A DNA stretch of 23,480 nt from a virus. The stretch lies in the IMG/VR virus record IMGVR_UViG_3300047359_001380, positions 1-23,480 of that record; one strand, given 5' to 3'. The position numbers and the translations under genes are program-made. Of the stretch, positions 1-6,931 are shown piece by piece (position 1 is the stretch's first letter; each line of letters begins with the position of its first letter). The notes beneath the pieces are model-generated. The model was not told the origin of the DNA and ran no database searches. It worked only from the letters and a program-made list of their open reading frames with translations.

Positions 1-188
1 AAGATAACATTTGGCACATGCAACGTGAGCTAGGTGATGTTATGTGGTACTGGATGCAAGGCTGTATGGCTCTTAATATTGATCCAAACGAAGTAATCCA
101 AATGAATATTGACAAGCTAAAAGCACGTTATCCAGGCGGCGACTTTGACGCACACTACTCCGAAAATAGAAAAGAAGGCGATTTGTAA
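1..188 (+). CDS. MazG-like nucleotide pyrophosphohydrolase, C-terminal part (5' truncated)
   Basis: The open frame enters from the left edge (first whole codon at base 3) and stops with TAA at 186-188, so only the last 61 residues are visible. They carry ELGDVMWYW, then MNIDKLKARYPGG and an acidic tail. This is the typical end of MazG-type all-alpha NTP pyrophosphohydrolases: the ELGDV helix supplies metal-binding Glu/Asp residues and the KL-x-x-RYP stretch follows it. Family members hydrolyse (d)NTPs to NMP and PPi. In marine T4-like phages MazG is a common auxiliary gene, proposed to alter nucleotide or ppGpp pools. The N-terminal half and start lie outside the window, so full length and any fusion cannot be judged. 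Confidence 0.75.
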   Translation, partial: DNIWHMQRELGDVMWYWMQGCMALNIDPNEVIQMNIDKLKARYPGGDFDAHYSENRKEGDL

Positions 189-197
189 TAAAACCGC

Positions 198-226
198 TTG
201 ACAAACTCCGCATTATAAGTTATAAT
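198..226 (+). promoter_or_regulatory. Consensus sigma70-type (early) promoter
   Basis: TTGACA (198-203) and TATAAT (221-226) are separated by exactly 17 bases, a perfect match to the housekeeping promoter consensus. It lies in the 61-base gap between the mazG-like stop and the start at 250, 23 bases upstream of that ATG. It would be read by unmodified host RNA polymerase, so the tightly packed genes from 250 onward (membrane peptide, exonuclease, clamp loader, oxygenase, ferredoxin) are probably an early transcription unit. Confidence 0.8.
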
Positions 227-249
227 AATAATACTAATGAGGAGTTTGT

Positions 250-414
250 ATGAAATTACCTACACAACTTAGTGGCTTAGGTACAACTGGCCTAACAGGC
301 GTTGTATTAATGACACTTCATTTAACTGATTATTTAACAGGATGGTGGTGGCCTATCTTATACATACTTCTTATATTATCTGGTATTGGGCAAGAAAATA
401 GGAAAATTAAATAA
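250..414 (+). CDS. Small hydrophobic membrane protein, 54 aa
   Basis: The frame runs from ATG at 250 to TAA at 412-414. GAGG just upstream (about 240-244) can serve as a ribosome-binding site. The product is strongly hydrophobic, with segments around residues 14-27 (LTGVVLMTLHL) and 31-47 (GWWWPILYILLILSGIG) and a short basic tail ending in RKIK, so one or two membrane passes are likely. It is the first gene after a perfect sigma70 promoter, and its stop overlaps the next start (TAATG). I do not recognise a family. Being first in an early unit fits a host-takeover or membrane-modifying role, but that is only position-based inference. Confidence 0.7.
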   Translation: MKLPTQLSGLGTTGLTGVVLMTLHLTDYLTGWWWPILYILLILSGIGQENRKIK

Positions 415-950
415 TGGCTATACATGCAATGATTGATCTAGAAACACTAGATACTAAACCAAGTTGCCAAATACTTAGTTTAGGTGCTGTAAAATTTAAT
501 GCACTTACTAGTGACGAACCTCATTCTGAACTATACATTAAACCTGATATTGATCAGCAAGATAGTGCTGGCAGGACTGCTAGTGATAGCACGATTGAAT
601 GGTGGAGTAAACAAGATCCTAAAGCAATGGAAGAAGCATTCTCCGAAGCAGGACGCATGGATGTAGATACAATGTTAGATCAGCTAACAAAATGGTTAGT
701 TGGTGTTGACACTATTTGGGGTCATGGCTATGGATTTGATATTACAATTTTAGAAGACCTATATAGAAATTGGAGTCGTCCTATTCCATGGCAATTTTGG
801 CAAGTCAAAGATAGTCGCACACTGTTTAGTTGTTGTAAAGTAGATCCGCGTAAAGCAATGCAAAGTGATCTCCACAATGCACTAGCAGATGCATACTTTC
901 AGGCTAAATCAGTACAAGTAGCATACAAAGAACTAGGAGTGCAACGTTGA
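414..950 (+). CDS. DEDDh 3'-5' exonuclease, DexA / Rv2179c-like
   Basis: The 178-residue protein opens with AMIDLETLDT, the ExoI motif, giving metal ligands D8 and E10. ExoII is near residues 102-110 (WGHGYGFDI, D109) and ExoIII is LHNALADA with H154 and D159, completing a DEDDh active site. The conserved DLETL, LGAV and TIEWW stretches fit the Rv2179c-like 3'-5' exoribonuclease family that also contains phage T4 exonuclease A (DexA). Such enzymes remove nucleotides from 3' ends with two metal ions. There is no polymerase or BRCT extension, so it is a stand-alone nuclease. Start ATG overlaps the previous stop (TAATG), and the downstream clamp-loader gene overlaps its TGA. Whether RNA or DNA is the natural substrate cannot be read from sequence. 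Confidence 0.85.
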   Translation: MAIHAMIDLETLDTKPSCQILSLGAVKFNALTSDEPHSELYIKPDIDQQDSAGRTASDSTIEWWSKQDPKAMEEAFSEAGRMDVDTMLDQLTKWLVGVDTIWGHGYGFDITILEDLYRNWSRPIPWQFWQVKDSRTLFSCCKVDPRKAMQSDLHNALADAYFQAKSVQVAYKELGVQR

Positions 951-1861
951 AAGATTTATGGGTAGAAAAATATAGACCGAAAACAGTTGATGGTTATGTG
1001 TTTCGTGATGAAGCACAACGATCACAAGTAAAAACTTGGATTAAAGAAAAGACTATTCCGCATTTGTTGTTTAGCGGTAATGCAGGTATTGGTAAAACTA
1101 CACTTGCAAAACTATTGTTTAACGAACTTGAAATAAATGATTTAGATATATTAGAAATAAACGCATCACGTACAAATTCTGTAGATGATGTACGTGATAA
1201 AATTGTAAACTTTGTACAAATGATCCCATTTGGGGACTTTAAGGTTGTATTATTAGATGAAGCTGATTACTTATCTCCCAACGCTCAAGCGGCATTGCGT
1301 GGTGTTATGGAAGAGTATCATACTACTGCTCGTTTCATTCTTACTTGTAACTATCCAAATCGTGTTATACCCGCTTTGCATAGTAGGTGCCAAGGTTTCC
1401 ACATTGCTAAAATTGACCAAACTGAATTCACAGCTAGAGTTGCTGAAATCCTTATTACCGAAGGTGTTACTCCTGATCTGGATACGCTCGATACCTATGT
1501 AAAAGCAACATATCCTGATTTACGTAAGTGTATTAATACAGTACAAATGAATGTGCAAGACAACAGTTTACTAAAACCCAATGAAGGCGACACAGGCGAA
1601 GCAGATTGGAAGCTTGATATGGTTGAATTGTTCAAAGCTGGTAAAATACAAGAAGCACGTAAGCTATTGTGTGGCGCAGTCCGTCCAGAAGAAATGGAAG
1701 AGATTTACCGCTGGTTATATGATAATATTGAATTATTTGGTGACGAAGAAAAGCAAGACACAGCAGTTCTAACTATTAAACAGGGCTTAGTTGATCATAC
1801 GTTAGTAGCTGATCCGGAGATTAACCTAGCAGCAACGCTAATTAGATTGGCAAGGCTATAA
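947..1861 (+). CDS. 44: Sliding-clamp loader large subunit, T4 gp44-like AAA+ ATPase
   Basis: The protein is 304 residues (T4 gp44 is 319). It starts with LWVEKYRPKTVDGYVF, the classic clamp-loader/RFC opening. Walker A is GNAGIGKTT (residues 44-52), Walker B is VLLDEAD (101-107), sensor 1 is the Asn in LTCNYP (N135), and the SRC motif (146-148) supplies the trans arginine finger. With gp62 it would form the ATP-driven complex that opens the gp45 clamp and places it on primer-template DNA. The start is TTG at 947, chosen because it overlaps the exonuclease TGA (TTGA), has AGGAG upstream (936-940), and gives the expected N-terminus directly. No gp62 or gp45 gene lies in the window; they are expected to the left or right. 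Confidence 0.92.
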   Translation: MKDLWVEKYRPKTVDGYVFRDEAQRSQVKTWIKEKTIPHLLFSGNAGIGKTTLAKLLFNELEINDLDILEINASRTNSVDDVRDKIVNFVQMIPFGDFKVVLLDEADYLSPNAQAALRGVMEEYHTTARFILTCNYPNRVIPALHSRCQGFHIAKIDQTEFTARVAEILITEGVTPDLDTLDTYVKATYPDLRKCINTVQMNVQDNSLLKPNEGDTGEADWKLDMVELFKAGKIQEARKLLCGAVRPEEMEEIYRWLYDNIELFGDEEKQDTAVLTIKQGLVDHTLVADPEINLAATLIRLARL

Positions 1862-2442
1862 TGGATTTTAAAAAAGAAGGCTTTATTGGAATATTTGATA
1901 ATGCATTTAATGAAAATTATTGTAATGATTTAATTAAATATTTTAATCTCAAAGGCAATAGATTTATTTCTCCTACACGAGGACTAAAACACGACAATGA
2001 TATGGAAGAAATATTTTTAGATGATCCAAAGACACTTCACGATGTGCATCCTTCTTTTGTAGATCATTTTTTTGAAATCATATGGAAGCAATTATTTCCA
2101 ATTTATTTAAAAGAATTTAGCACATTAATTAATATGGACATGCAAGGTGCTGGTTTAAAAATGAAAAAAATAAAACCAGGTGGCGGCTTTCATAACTGGC
2201 ATTACGAGTCTATTGGAGAAAGGTCTCCAAGAAAAGTTGTTGTACAATTATACTTAAATGACATCGACGAAGCAGGCGAAACAGAATTTTTATACCAAAA
2301 CAAACGTATTAGTCCTAAGCAAGGTAGAGTGCTTATGTGGCCGGCAGATTGGACTCATTCTCACAGAGGAAATCCCCCTATTGGAAAGGAGGATAAGTAC
2401 ATACTAACAACATGGCTTGAACAAGTCGTAAAGGGATACTAA
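1861..2442 (+). CDS. 2-oxoglutarate/Fe(II)-dependent dioxygenase, prolyl-4-hydroxylase-like
   Basis: A 193-residue protein whose C-terminal half has the double-stranded beta-helix signatures of the P4H-like superfamily: HNWHYE provides the proximal iron ligands (H114, E116), MWPADWTHSHRG the distal histidine (H166 or H168), and KYILTTWL the likely 2-oxoglutarate-binding Lys (K179). These enzymes couple 2-oxoglutarate decarboxylation to hydroxylation of a protein, nucleic acid or small molecule; the substrate is unknown. Similar oxygenases are frequent in cyanophages and other marine T4-like phages. The start overlaps the gp44 stop (TAATG), so translation is probably coupled. A ferredoxin gene follows 3 bases later. 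The N-terminal 90 residues give no recognisable domain. Confidence 0.85.
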   Translation: MDFKKEGFIGIFDNAFNENYCNDLIKYFNLKGNRFISPTRGLKHDNDMEEIFLDDPKTLHDVHPSFVDHFFEIIWKQLFPIYLKEFSTLINMDMQGAGLKMKKIKPGGGFHNWHYESIGERSPRKVVVQLYLNDIDEAGETEFLYQNKRISPKQGRVLMWPADWTHSHRGNPPIGKEDKYILTTWLEQVVKGY

Positions 2443-2445
2443 TTA

Positions 2446-2790
2446 ATGACTTACCTTGTAAATGAAAATTGCATTAAGTGCAAGCATATGGATTGTGTAG
2501 AAGTATGTCCTGTGGATTGTTTTTACGAGGGTGAGAATATGCTTGTTATTAATCCAGATGAATGTATTGATTGTGGAGTTTGTGTGCCAGAATGTCCAGT
2601 AGATGCTATTATTCCAGATGCAGAAGCTAGTAATCATTCAATTGATTTGTTAGAAATTAACTCTAAGTACAGTTTAATATGGCCCGTCATTACAGAAAAG
2701 AAAGAAGCACCAGCTGATGCAGCTGATTGGGATGGAGTAGAAAACAAATTTGAAGAACATTTTTCAGAGGAGCCAGGAGAAGGCGATTAA
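2446..2790 (+). CDS. fdxA: FdxA-type 7Fe (3Fe-4S/4Fe-4S) ferredoxin
   Basis: At 114 residues this is a full-length bacterial FdxA-class ferredoxin. [20 protein letters not shown] and DECIDCGVC-x3-C closely parallel Azotobacter ferredoxin I. C9, C17 and C50 correspond to its 3Fe-4S ligands; C21, C40, C43 and C46 to its 4Fe-4S ligands; C12 and C25 are the family's extra free cysteines. The C-terminal extension is also kept ([19 protein letters not shown], then DWDGVENKF). The protein shuttles electrons at low potential in the cytoplasm. Partners are unknown; the adjacent oxygenase and the FAD-dependent ThyX are redox enzymes, but no link is shown. Most phage ferredoxins I know of are plant-type 2Fe-2S, so this class is unusual. 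TAA ends it before a promoter-like gap. Confidence 0.93.
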   Translation: MTYLVNENCIKCKHMDCVEVCPVDCFYEGENMLVINPDECIDCGVCVPECPVDAIIPDAEASNHSIDLLEINSKYSLIWPVITEKKEAPADAADWDGVENKFEEHFSEEPGEGD

Positions 2791-2815
2791 CAATAAAAAA
2801 CTGATAAATTATATA
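2787..2815 (+). promoter_or_regulatory. Possible sigma70-type promoter upstream of thyX
   Basis: TTAACA (2787-2792) and TATATA (2810-2815) are spaced by 17 bases. The -35 box overlaps the ferredoxin stop codon and the -10 box is 22 bases before the thyX start. An overlapping GATAAATT (2803-2810) is one base from the late-promoter core GATAAATA, so early, late or dual use is possible. Confidence 0.4.
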
Positions 2816-2837
2816 GTACATATAAAGGAGAAGCACT

Positions 2838-3515
2838 TTGGCCGTTAGATTAGTAAGTTATAATGCACCCAGCAAGGAATTTTTAGACGAAGGACTTGAA
2901 AATGTTCAAGATTTAATTGCATTTTGTGCTAGGGTAAGTAATCCTTCAGCACAAATTAACAGTGAAACTAGTGAAAAGCTTATTAAGTACCTGATCAAAC
3001 ATCAACATTGGTCACCATTAGAAATGGTAAATGCTGTTTTAGAGATTGAAACTACTAGAGATATTGCACATCAAATAGTTAGACATCGTAGCTTTGCATT
3101 CCAAGAGTTTAGTCAGCGTTATGCAGATCCCAAAGAACAAGGAGAAGTATTTGTTACTAGCGAAGCACGTTTGCAAGACACTAAGAATAGACAAAACTCG
3201 ATTGACATTGATCTCGGTGAAGAGGGAATGCCTGAGCTTATTAATCGCTGGGAAGAACTACAACAAGATGTTTGTTATACAGCAGGAAGAGCATATGATT
3301 GGGCTATAAAAGCAGGTATTGCCAAAGAAGTAGCACGTAAAGTATTGCCTGAAGGTTTAACAAAAACTACATTATATATGAATGGCACATTACGCAGTTG
3401 GGTACATTATATCGATCTTCGTAGTGCAAATGGTACACAAAAAGAACATATGGATATTGCAAAAGAGTGTGCTAAGATTATTGCTGAGATATTTCCACTA
3501 ATTGAGGAACTTTGA
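2838..3515 (+). CDS. thyX: Flavin-dependent thymidylate synthase ThyX
   Basis: The protein is 225 residues, a normal ThyX length. It holds the diagnostic RHR-x7-S motif (R82 H83 R84 ... S92, in RHRSFAFQEFSQRY), the HWSPLE stretch before it (57-62), and a C-terminal LRSWVHYIDLR that contributes to the dUMP/FAD site. ThyX methylates dUMP to dTMP using methylene-tetrahydrofolate with FAD and NADPH, feeding phage DNA synthesis without consuming tetrahydrofolate as ThyA does. The start is TTG at 2838, chosen because AAGGAG lies at 2825-2830 with good spacing and the product begins exactly at the conserved strand (AVRLVSYN). The stop overlaps the next ATG (TGATG). Confidence 0.95.
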   Translation: MAVRLVSYNAPSKEFLDEGLENVQDLIAFCARVSNPSAQINSETSEKLIKYLIKHQHWSPLEMVNAVLEIETTRDIAHQIVRHRSFAFQEFSQRYADPKEQGEVFVTSEARLQDTKNRQNSIDIDLGEEGMPELINRWEELQQDVCYTAGRAYDWAIKAGIAKEVARKVLPEGLTKTTLYMNGTLRSWVHYIDLRSANGTQKEHMDIAKECAKIIAEIFPLIEEL

Positions 3516-4267
3516 TGTTTAAAAAGAAACCAGAACCAACTATATTATTTGAATGTGAAAATTGGGCAACACGGAAGTATAGCCCAATTAGACCCGCGGC
3601 AGAATTTATACCAGAAAAATTTAAAAATCTTCCTACAGTTTTACATAAGGGAGAATTTCAAAAACAAAATGTTTACAGTGTCAAAATTTGTCCGGGGTTG
3701 CAACATTATATAGGACAAGGATTTGTAATACCTGCTTGGTGTGACATTGATGTTAAAATAATAAACGACCATCCCCATGTTACATACTCTGATCCAGATT
3801 GCAATCACGCATATCACAGTAAAGAGCAAATGGGAGATTTTTTAAATACAAGATTTAGTTTACAAACTCCGGTCAAATTAGATAATCCGTGGATTATGTA
3901 TACTAAAAAAGGATGGAGTACAACATACTTGCCAATGCTTTTTCACGAAAATCCTTACTTTGAAGCTGTTCCTGGTTCTATCAATCACGATAAAGGACCA
4001 GGTCAAACTCCAATAAACATAATGCTAAAAACAAATAAAGACTTTGTTATCAAACAAGGCACTCCTTTGGTTCAAGTTATACCATATCCCAGAGAAACTG
4101 TAGTAGCAAGAACAGGTGATATCAGTAAAACAACAAGTCGAAGATATCATTCATTAATAAAAACAGCAGTACTTACATTCAAAGGCTGGCGCTTCTTTAT
4201 GGCAGATGAAAAAAACAACTATATAGTTGACGCCCGCGACACTGATGTTCCTTCCGACCTAGACTAA
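3515..4267 (+). CDS. Conserved hypothetical protein, possibly DUF6065-like
   Basis: The likely start is ATG at 3515, overlapping the thyX stop (TGATG), with GAGG at 3504-3507; a TTG one codon earlier is in frame but unnecessary. The 250-residue product is soluble, with no signal or membrane segment. The region around residues 130-200 reads LPMLFHENPYFEAVPG, SINHD, then QGTPLVQVIPYPRE near its end. That order (two proline-rich beta edges, a Gly-x-Ile-x-x-Asp turn, and a G-T-P-x-x-Q-V-I-P strand) resembles what I remember of DUF6065 proteins, which are common in marine phages and small biosynthetic clusters. No catalytic motif is evident and no function should be assigned. It closes the thyX unit; a gap with a late-type promoter motif follows. 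Confidence 0.7.
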   Translation: MFKKKPEPTILFECENWATRKYSPIRPAAEFIPEKFKNLPTVLHKGEFQKQNVYSVKICPGLQHYIGQGFVIPAWCDIDVKIINDHPHVTYSDPDCNHAYHSKEQMGDFLNTRFSLQTPVKLDNPWIMYTKKGWSTTYLPMLFHENPYFEAVPGSINHDKGPGQTPINIMLKTNKDFVIKQGTPLVQVIPYPRETVVARTGDISKTTSRRYHSLIKTAVLTFKGWRFFMADEKNNYIVDARDTDVPSDLD

Positions 4268-4321
4268 ATGTAATCTTTTGTAACAAAGCTAGTATTTAGG
4301 TTGCATTTTTAAAAAGATGTG

Positions 4322-4329
4322 CTTAAATA
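4322..4329 (+). promoter_or_regulatory. Possible late promoter (CTTAAATA)
   Basis: The 86-base gap 4268-4353 holds CTTAAATA at 4322-4329, a variant of the T4 late core TATAAATA, 24 bases before the ATG of the cytochrome/PHM-like gene. That spacing equals that of the perfect core at 11166. AGGAG (4341-4345) is the ribosome-binding site. A weak sigma70 reading (TTGCAT at 4301, N17, TAAATA at 4324) overlaps it. The timing of the redox cassette therefore remains open. Confidence 0.4.
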
Positions 4330-4353
4330 TTAGTAAGTTCCAGGAGAATTACT

Positions 4354-5637
4354 ATGAGAAAATTAATCGCAGCGTTCGCTGTGCTATTCCCAATGACATT
4401 ATCTGCTCAGACTTATACTGATAGTGTTGCACAAATAATAAACGACAATTGTGTAGTATGTCATCGTCCAGGCGGCATTGGTCCTATGAGTTTTGTAGGC
4501 TATGAAGCAGTTCGTCCGTGGGCACCTTTAATACAAATGAAAGTAGCTAATAGAGAAATGCCACCGTATGCATACGATCACGGTATAGGCATACAAGACC
4601 TACAAGGTGATTGGCGACTGTCACAAAAAGAAATAGATACTGTAGTAGCTTGGGTTGACTCAGGCTCCCAATATGGAGATAACGATATAGTCGTCCAACC
4701 TCCAAATCTTGCTGACCCTGACGAATGGAATTTTGCTGGTGACCTTGGTCAACCTAATCTAATTATTCCTAGCGTTCCAATAGATATTCCAGCAAGTGGT
4801 AACGATCTGTGGCATAAGCACCTAGTACCAACAGGGCTAACTGAAGATAGATGTATAAAAGCAGTCCAAGTAAAGCCTAGAGGTGATGCAAAATCAGTTG
4901 TACATCATGCAAACTCTAATGTTGTGATCGACGGAGGTCGTGAAGGCATGCTCACGGAGTATGCTATGGGAAAGTGGGGAGAGATTGTTCCAGAAGGAGT
5001 ATGTCGTACACTACCGGCGAACTCGCAAGTACGTTGGGACATACATATGTTCCCAGGTGGACTTGGAGCAATGGCACCAGGATCAGTTATTCGAGACAAC
5101 GTAGTGGAAATTGGTCTTTGGTTATACAGCGAAGAGGAAAGCCAAGAACTGAAATACAAACAAGATTTAAGTTTATATCGCTTAGGAGATCAGGCAGATA
5201 TAGTTATCCCCCCGCATGGTTTTCATATGACCCAAGGGTTTCACAGTTTTGATCATCCTGTAAGATTAGATAGTTTTCAACCGCACGGACACTTGCGTAT
5301 GAACGCAGCAAGTTTGGAAATATTCTATCCTAACACAGGACGTACAGAACAGATTAGCCAAGTAAGTAATTGGAGTGCAACATGGCATCACAGCCATTTG
5401 TACGAACCAGACGTAGCACCATTAATACCTGCAGGAGCAGTTATTATATTAAAGCAGTGGTACGATAATACTGCAAACAATCCAAACAATCCAGACCCTG
5501 ATATGTGGGTAATGGGAGGATCAAGAACAGGTGATGAAATGACACATGCTTGGCTTGCTATTACACATCTAGACGAAGAAGGATATGAGAAACTAAAGGA
5601 AGAAAGGAATGAAAAAATTAATATTGCTAGTAGGTAG
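4354..5637 (+). CDS. Secreted cytochrome c / PHM-like copper type II monooxygenase-like protein (copy 1)
   Basis: The 427-residue protein starts with a signal peptide (basic MRK, hydrophobic core to about residue 14, TLSA-Q cleavage near 18). A mono-heme cytochrome c domain follows: CVVCH at 33-37 with M69 in REMPP as likely axial ligand. From about residue 125 the layout matches bacterial proteins annotated as copper type II ascorbate-dependent monooxygenase C-terminal domain (peptidylglycine hydroxylating monooxygenase fold). Candidate copper ligands are H184-H185 (VVHH), H231 (DIHM), H311 and H313 (PHGH) and M396 (GDEM). It should act in the periplasm and needs host Ccm heme attachment. 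PHM-fold enzymes hydroxylate C-H bonds with O2 and electrons; here the heme domain could be the donor (inference). C167 and C217 might form a disulfide. Its 3' end overlaps copy 2 by 29 bases. Confidence 0.82.
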   Translation: MRKLIAAFAVLFPMTLSAQTYTDSVAQIINDNCVVCHRPGGIGPMSFVGYEAVRPWAPLIQMKVANREMPPYAYDHGIGIQDLQGDWRLSQKEIDTVVAWVDSGSQYGDNDIVVQPPNLADPDEWNFAGDLGQPNLIIPSVPIDIPASGNDLWHKHLVPTGLTEDRCIKAVQVKPRGDAKSVVHHANSNVVIDGGREGMLTEYAMGKWGEIVPEGVCRTLPANSQVRWDIHMFPGGLGAMAPGSVIRDNVVEIGLWLYSEEESQELKYKQDLSLYRLGDQADIVIPPHGFHMTQGFHSFDHPVRLDSFQPHGHLRMNAASLEIFYPNTGRTEQISQVSNWSATWHHSHLYEPDVAPLIPAGAVIILKQWYDNTANNPNNPDPDMWVMGGSRTGDEMTHAWLAITHLDEEGYEKLKEERNEKINIASR

Positions 5638-6847
5638 TTTATTAACATCTGTTGCATATGCACATGAAGATGTAGATATAGACTATGCTGAAAACGTAGC
5701 ACCTATATTTGTAGAGCAGTGTCAAGCATGTCATAGAGAAAACGGTATAGCACCGTGGGCAATGACTAACTATAAAATGCTACAAGCATTTGCTCCTGCA
5801 ATTAAAGAAGCTATTGAAACTAAACATATGCCACCAGGACAAATAAATCCTGTGTATGCAGACCGTATTATAAACCACAGGACACTAAGTCATACAGAAA
5901 TAGAGACTATTGTACAATGGATTGATGCAGGTACTCCTGTAGAAGGTGATAGAGATCCTCTAACAGAAACAGTATACTCAACTTCAGAATGGGTACATGG
6001 TGAACCTGATATGATTATTGAGGTACCAGCACAAGAAATACCAGCAATAGGAACACTTGGACCTAATGCAATACCTTATAGATACACACAAGCAGACCTA
6101 GGACTAACAGAGGATCGTTGGCTACGTGGATCACAGTTTTTACCAAGCGAGCCTACAGTAATGCATCATATGCTTAATACAGTAAGTTTACCTGGCGAAC
6201 GAAATATGAATCTTTTAGGCGCACAAGGCGAAGGCCAAGGAGATATGAACTATGCAACTATTAGTGCATATGTTCCTGGCGGCGATCCAGAATACTATGA
6301 CGAAAATACTGGTGGGTTACTACGTGCAGGATCAATTGTAAATCTACAGTTACACTATACACCAGACGGAACTGCTAGAACAGACAAAGCAAGGATTGGT
6401 TTATACTTTCATGATGAGGGAGTAGTACCTCAAGAAAGAATGGCAGGTGATTGTGCTTGTATATTCCCTAACACTTGGACAAATATACCTCCTTATGATC
6501 CTAACTTTGTACAAAAAGCTGAAATAACTGTACAAAACAATGTAAACTTACATACATTTTTACCGCATATGCATTTTCGTGGTAAAAGCATGAAAGCAAC
6601 AGCATATTATCCAGATGGAACATGGGAAGAACTAATAGATATTCCCAAATATGACTATGCTTGGCAACTTTCATATACTTGGCGTGAACCTAAATTTATC
6701 CCTGCAGGTACTGTGTTGCATGTAGAAGGAGCATTTGATAATTCAGAAGATAATCCTATGAATCCTGATCCAAGCAGAAGTGTACCTTGGGGGCAAATGT
6801 CAGAAGATGAAATGTTCTTTGGAGCATTTACGTGGAAAAACTTATAG
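5609..6847 (+). CDS. Secreted cytochrome c / PHM-like copper type II monooxygenase-like protein (copy 2)
   Basis: The 412-residue protein is a diverged paralogue of the preceding one. It has a signal peptide (MKKLILLVGSLL, cleavage after VAYA at residue 18), a CQACH heme motif at 38-42 and M74 in HMPP. The PHM-like part begins at about residue 125 with SEWVHGEPDM. All six expected copper ligands are visible: H186-H187 (VMHH), H249 (LQLHY) for the first site; H320 and H322 (LPHMHFRGKS) and M402 (DEMFFGAF) for the second. PHMHFRGK and NPDP close to the end are hallmark family stretches. The ATG at 5609 lies inside copy 1, with AAGGAAGAAAGG directly upstream, so the two are translationally coupled and probably made in similar amounts. 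C281 and C283 form an extra Cys-x-Cys pair. The stop TAG is 13 bases before pqqA. Confidence 0.85.
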   Translation: MKKLILLVGSLLTSVAYAHEDVDIDYAENVAPIFVEQCQACHRENGIAPWAMTNYKMLQAFAPAIKEAIETKHMPPGQINPVYADRIINHRTLSHTEIETIVQWIDAGTPVEGDRDPLTETVYSTSEWVHGEPDMIIEVPAQEIPAIGTLGPNAIPYRYTQADLGLTEDRWLRGSQFLPSEPTVMHHMLNTVSLPGERNMNLLGAQGEGQGDMNYATISAYVPGGDPEYYDENTGGLLRAGSIVNLQLHYTPDGTARTDKARIGLYFHDEGVVPQERMAGDCACIFPNTWTNIPPYDPNFVQKAEITVQNNVNLHTFLPHMHFRGKSMKATAYYPDGTWEELIDIPKYDYAWQLSYTWREPKFIPAGTVLHVEGAFDNSEDNPMNPDPSRSVPWGQMSEDEMFFGAFTWKNL

Positions 6848-6859
6848 AGGAGAAGAATT

Positions 6860-6931
6860 ATGTGGACTAAACCAACTTACGAAAATATAAGACTTGGATT
6901 TGAAATCACTATGTATTTTTCAACGAGGTAA
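6860..6931 (+). CDS. pqqA: PqqA, pyrroloquinoline quinone precursor peptide (23 aa)
   Basis: A 23-codon frame opens with MWTKPTYENIRLG and continues with FEITMYFSTR to TAA at 6929-6931. That is the length and sequence pattern of bacterial PqqA (MW-x-KP, RLG, E-x3-Y). E15 and Y19 are the two residues that PqqE joins by a C-C bond and that become PQQ; both are at the canonical positions of the 23-residue form. AGAGGAG at 6846-6852 is a good ribosome-binding site, and the stop overlaps the next start (TAATG), so it is placed as a real gene. PqqB, C, D and E are not in the window and would come from the host. It sits 12 bases after two periplasmic cytochrome/PHM-like genes, and PQQ dehydrogenases pass electrons to periplasmic cytochromes c, so a joint role is plausible but unproven. 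Confidence 0.93.
   Translation: MWTKPTYENIRLGFEITMYFSTR

Noticed and set aside
5609-5637. A frameshift joining the two cytochrome/PHM-like genes into one protein
   Set aside because: Each gene has its own signal peptide and complete domain set, and the second has its own ribosome-binding site, so the overlap is coupling and not a broken gene.
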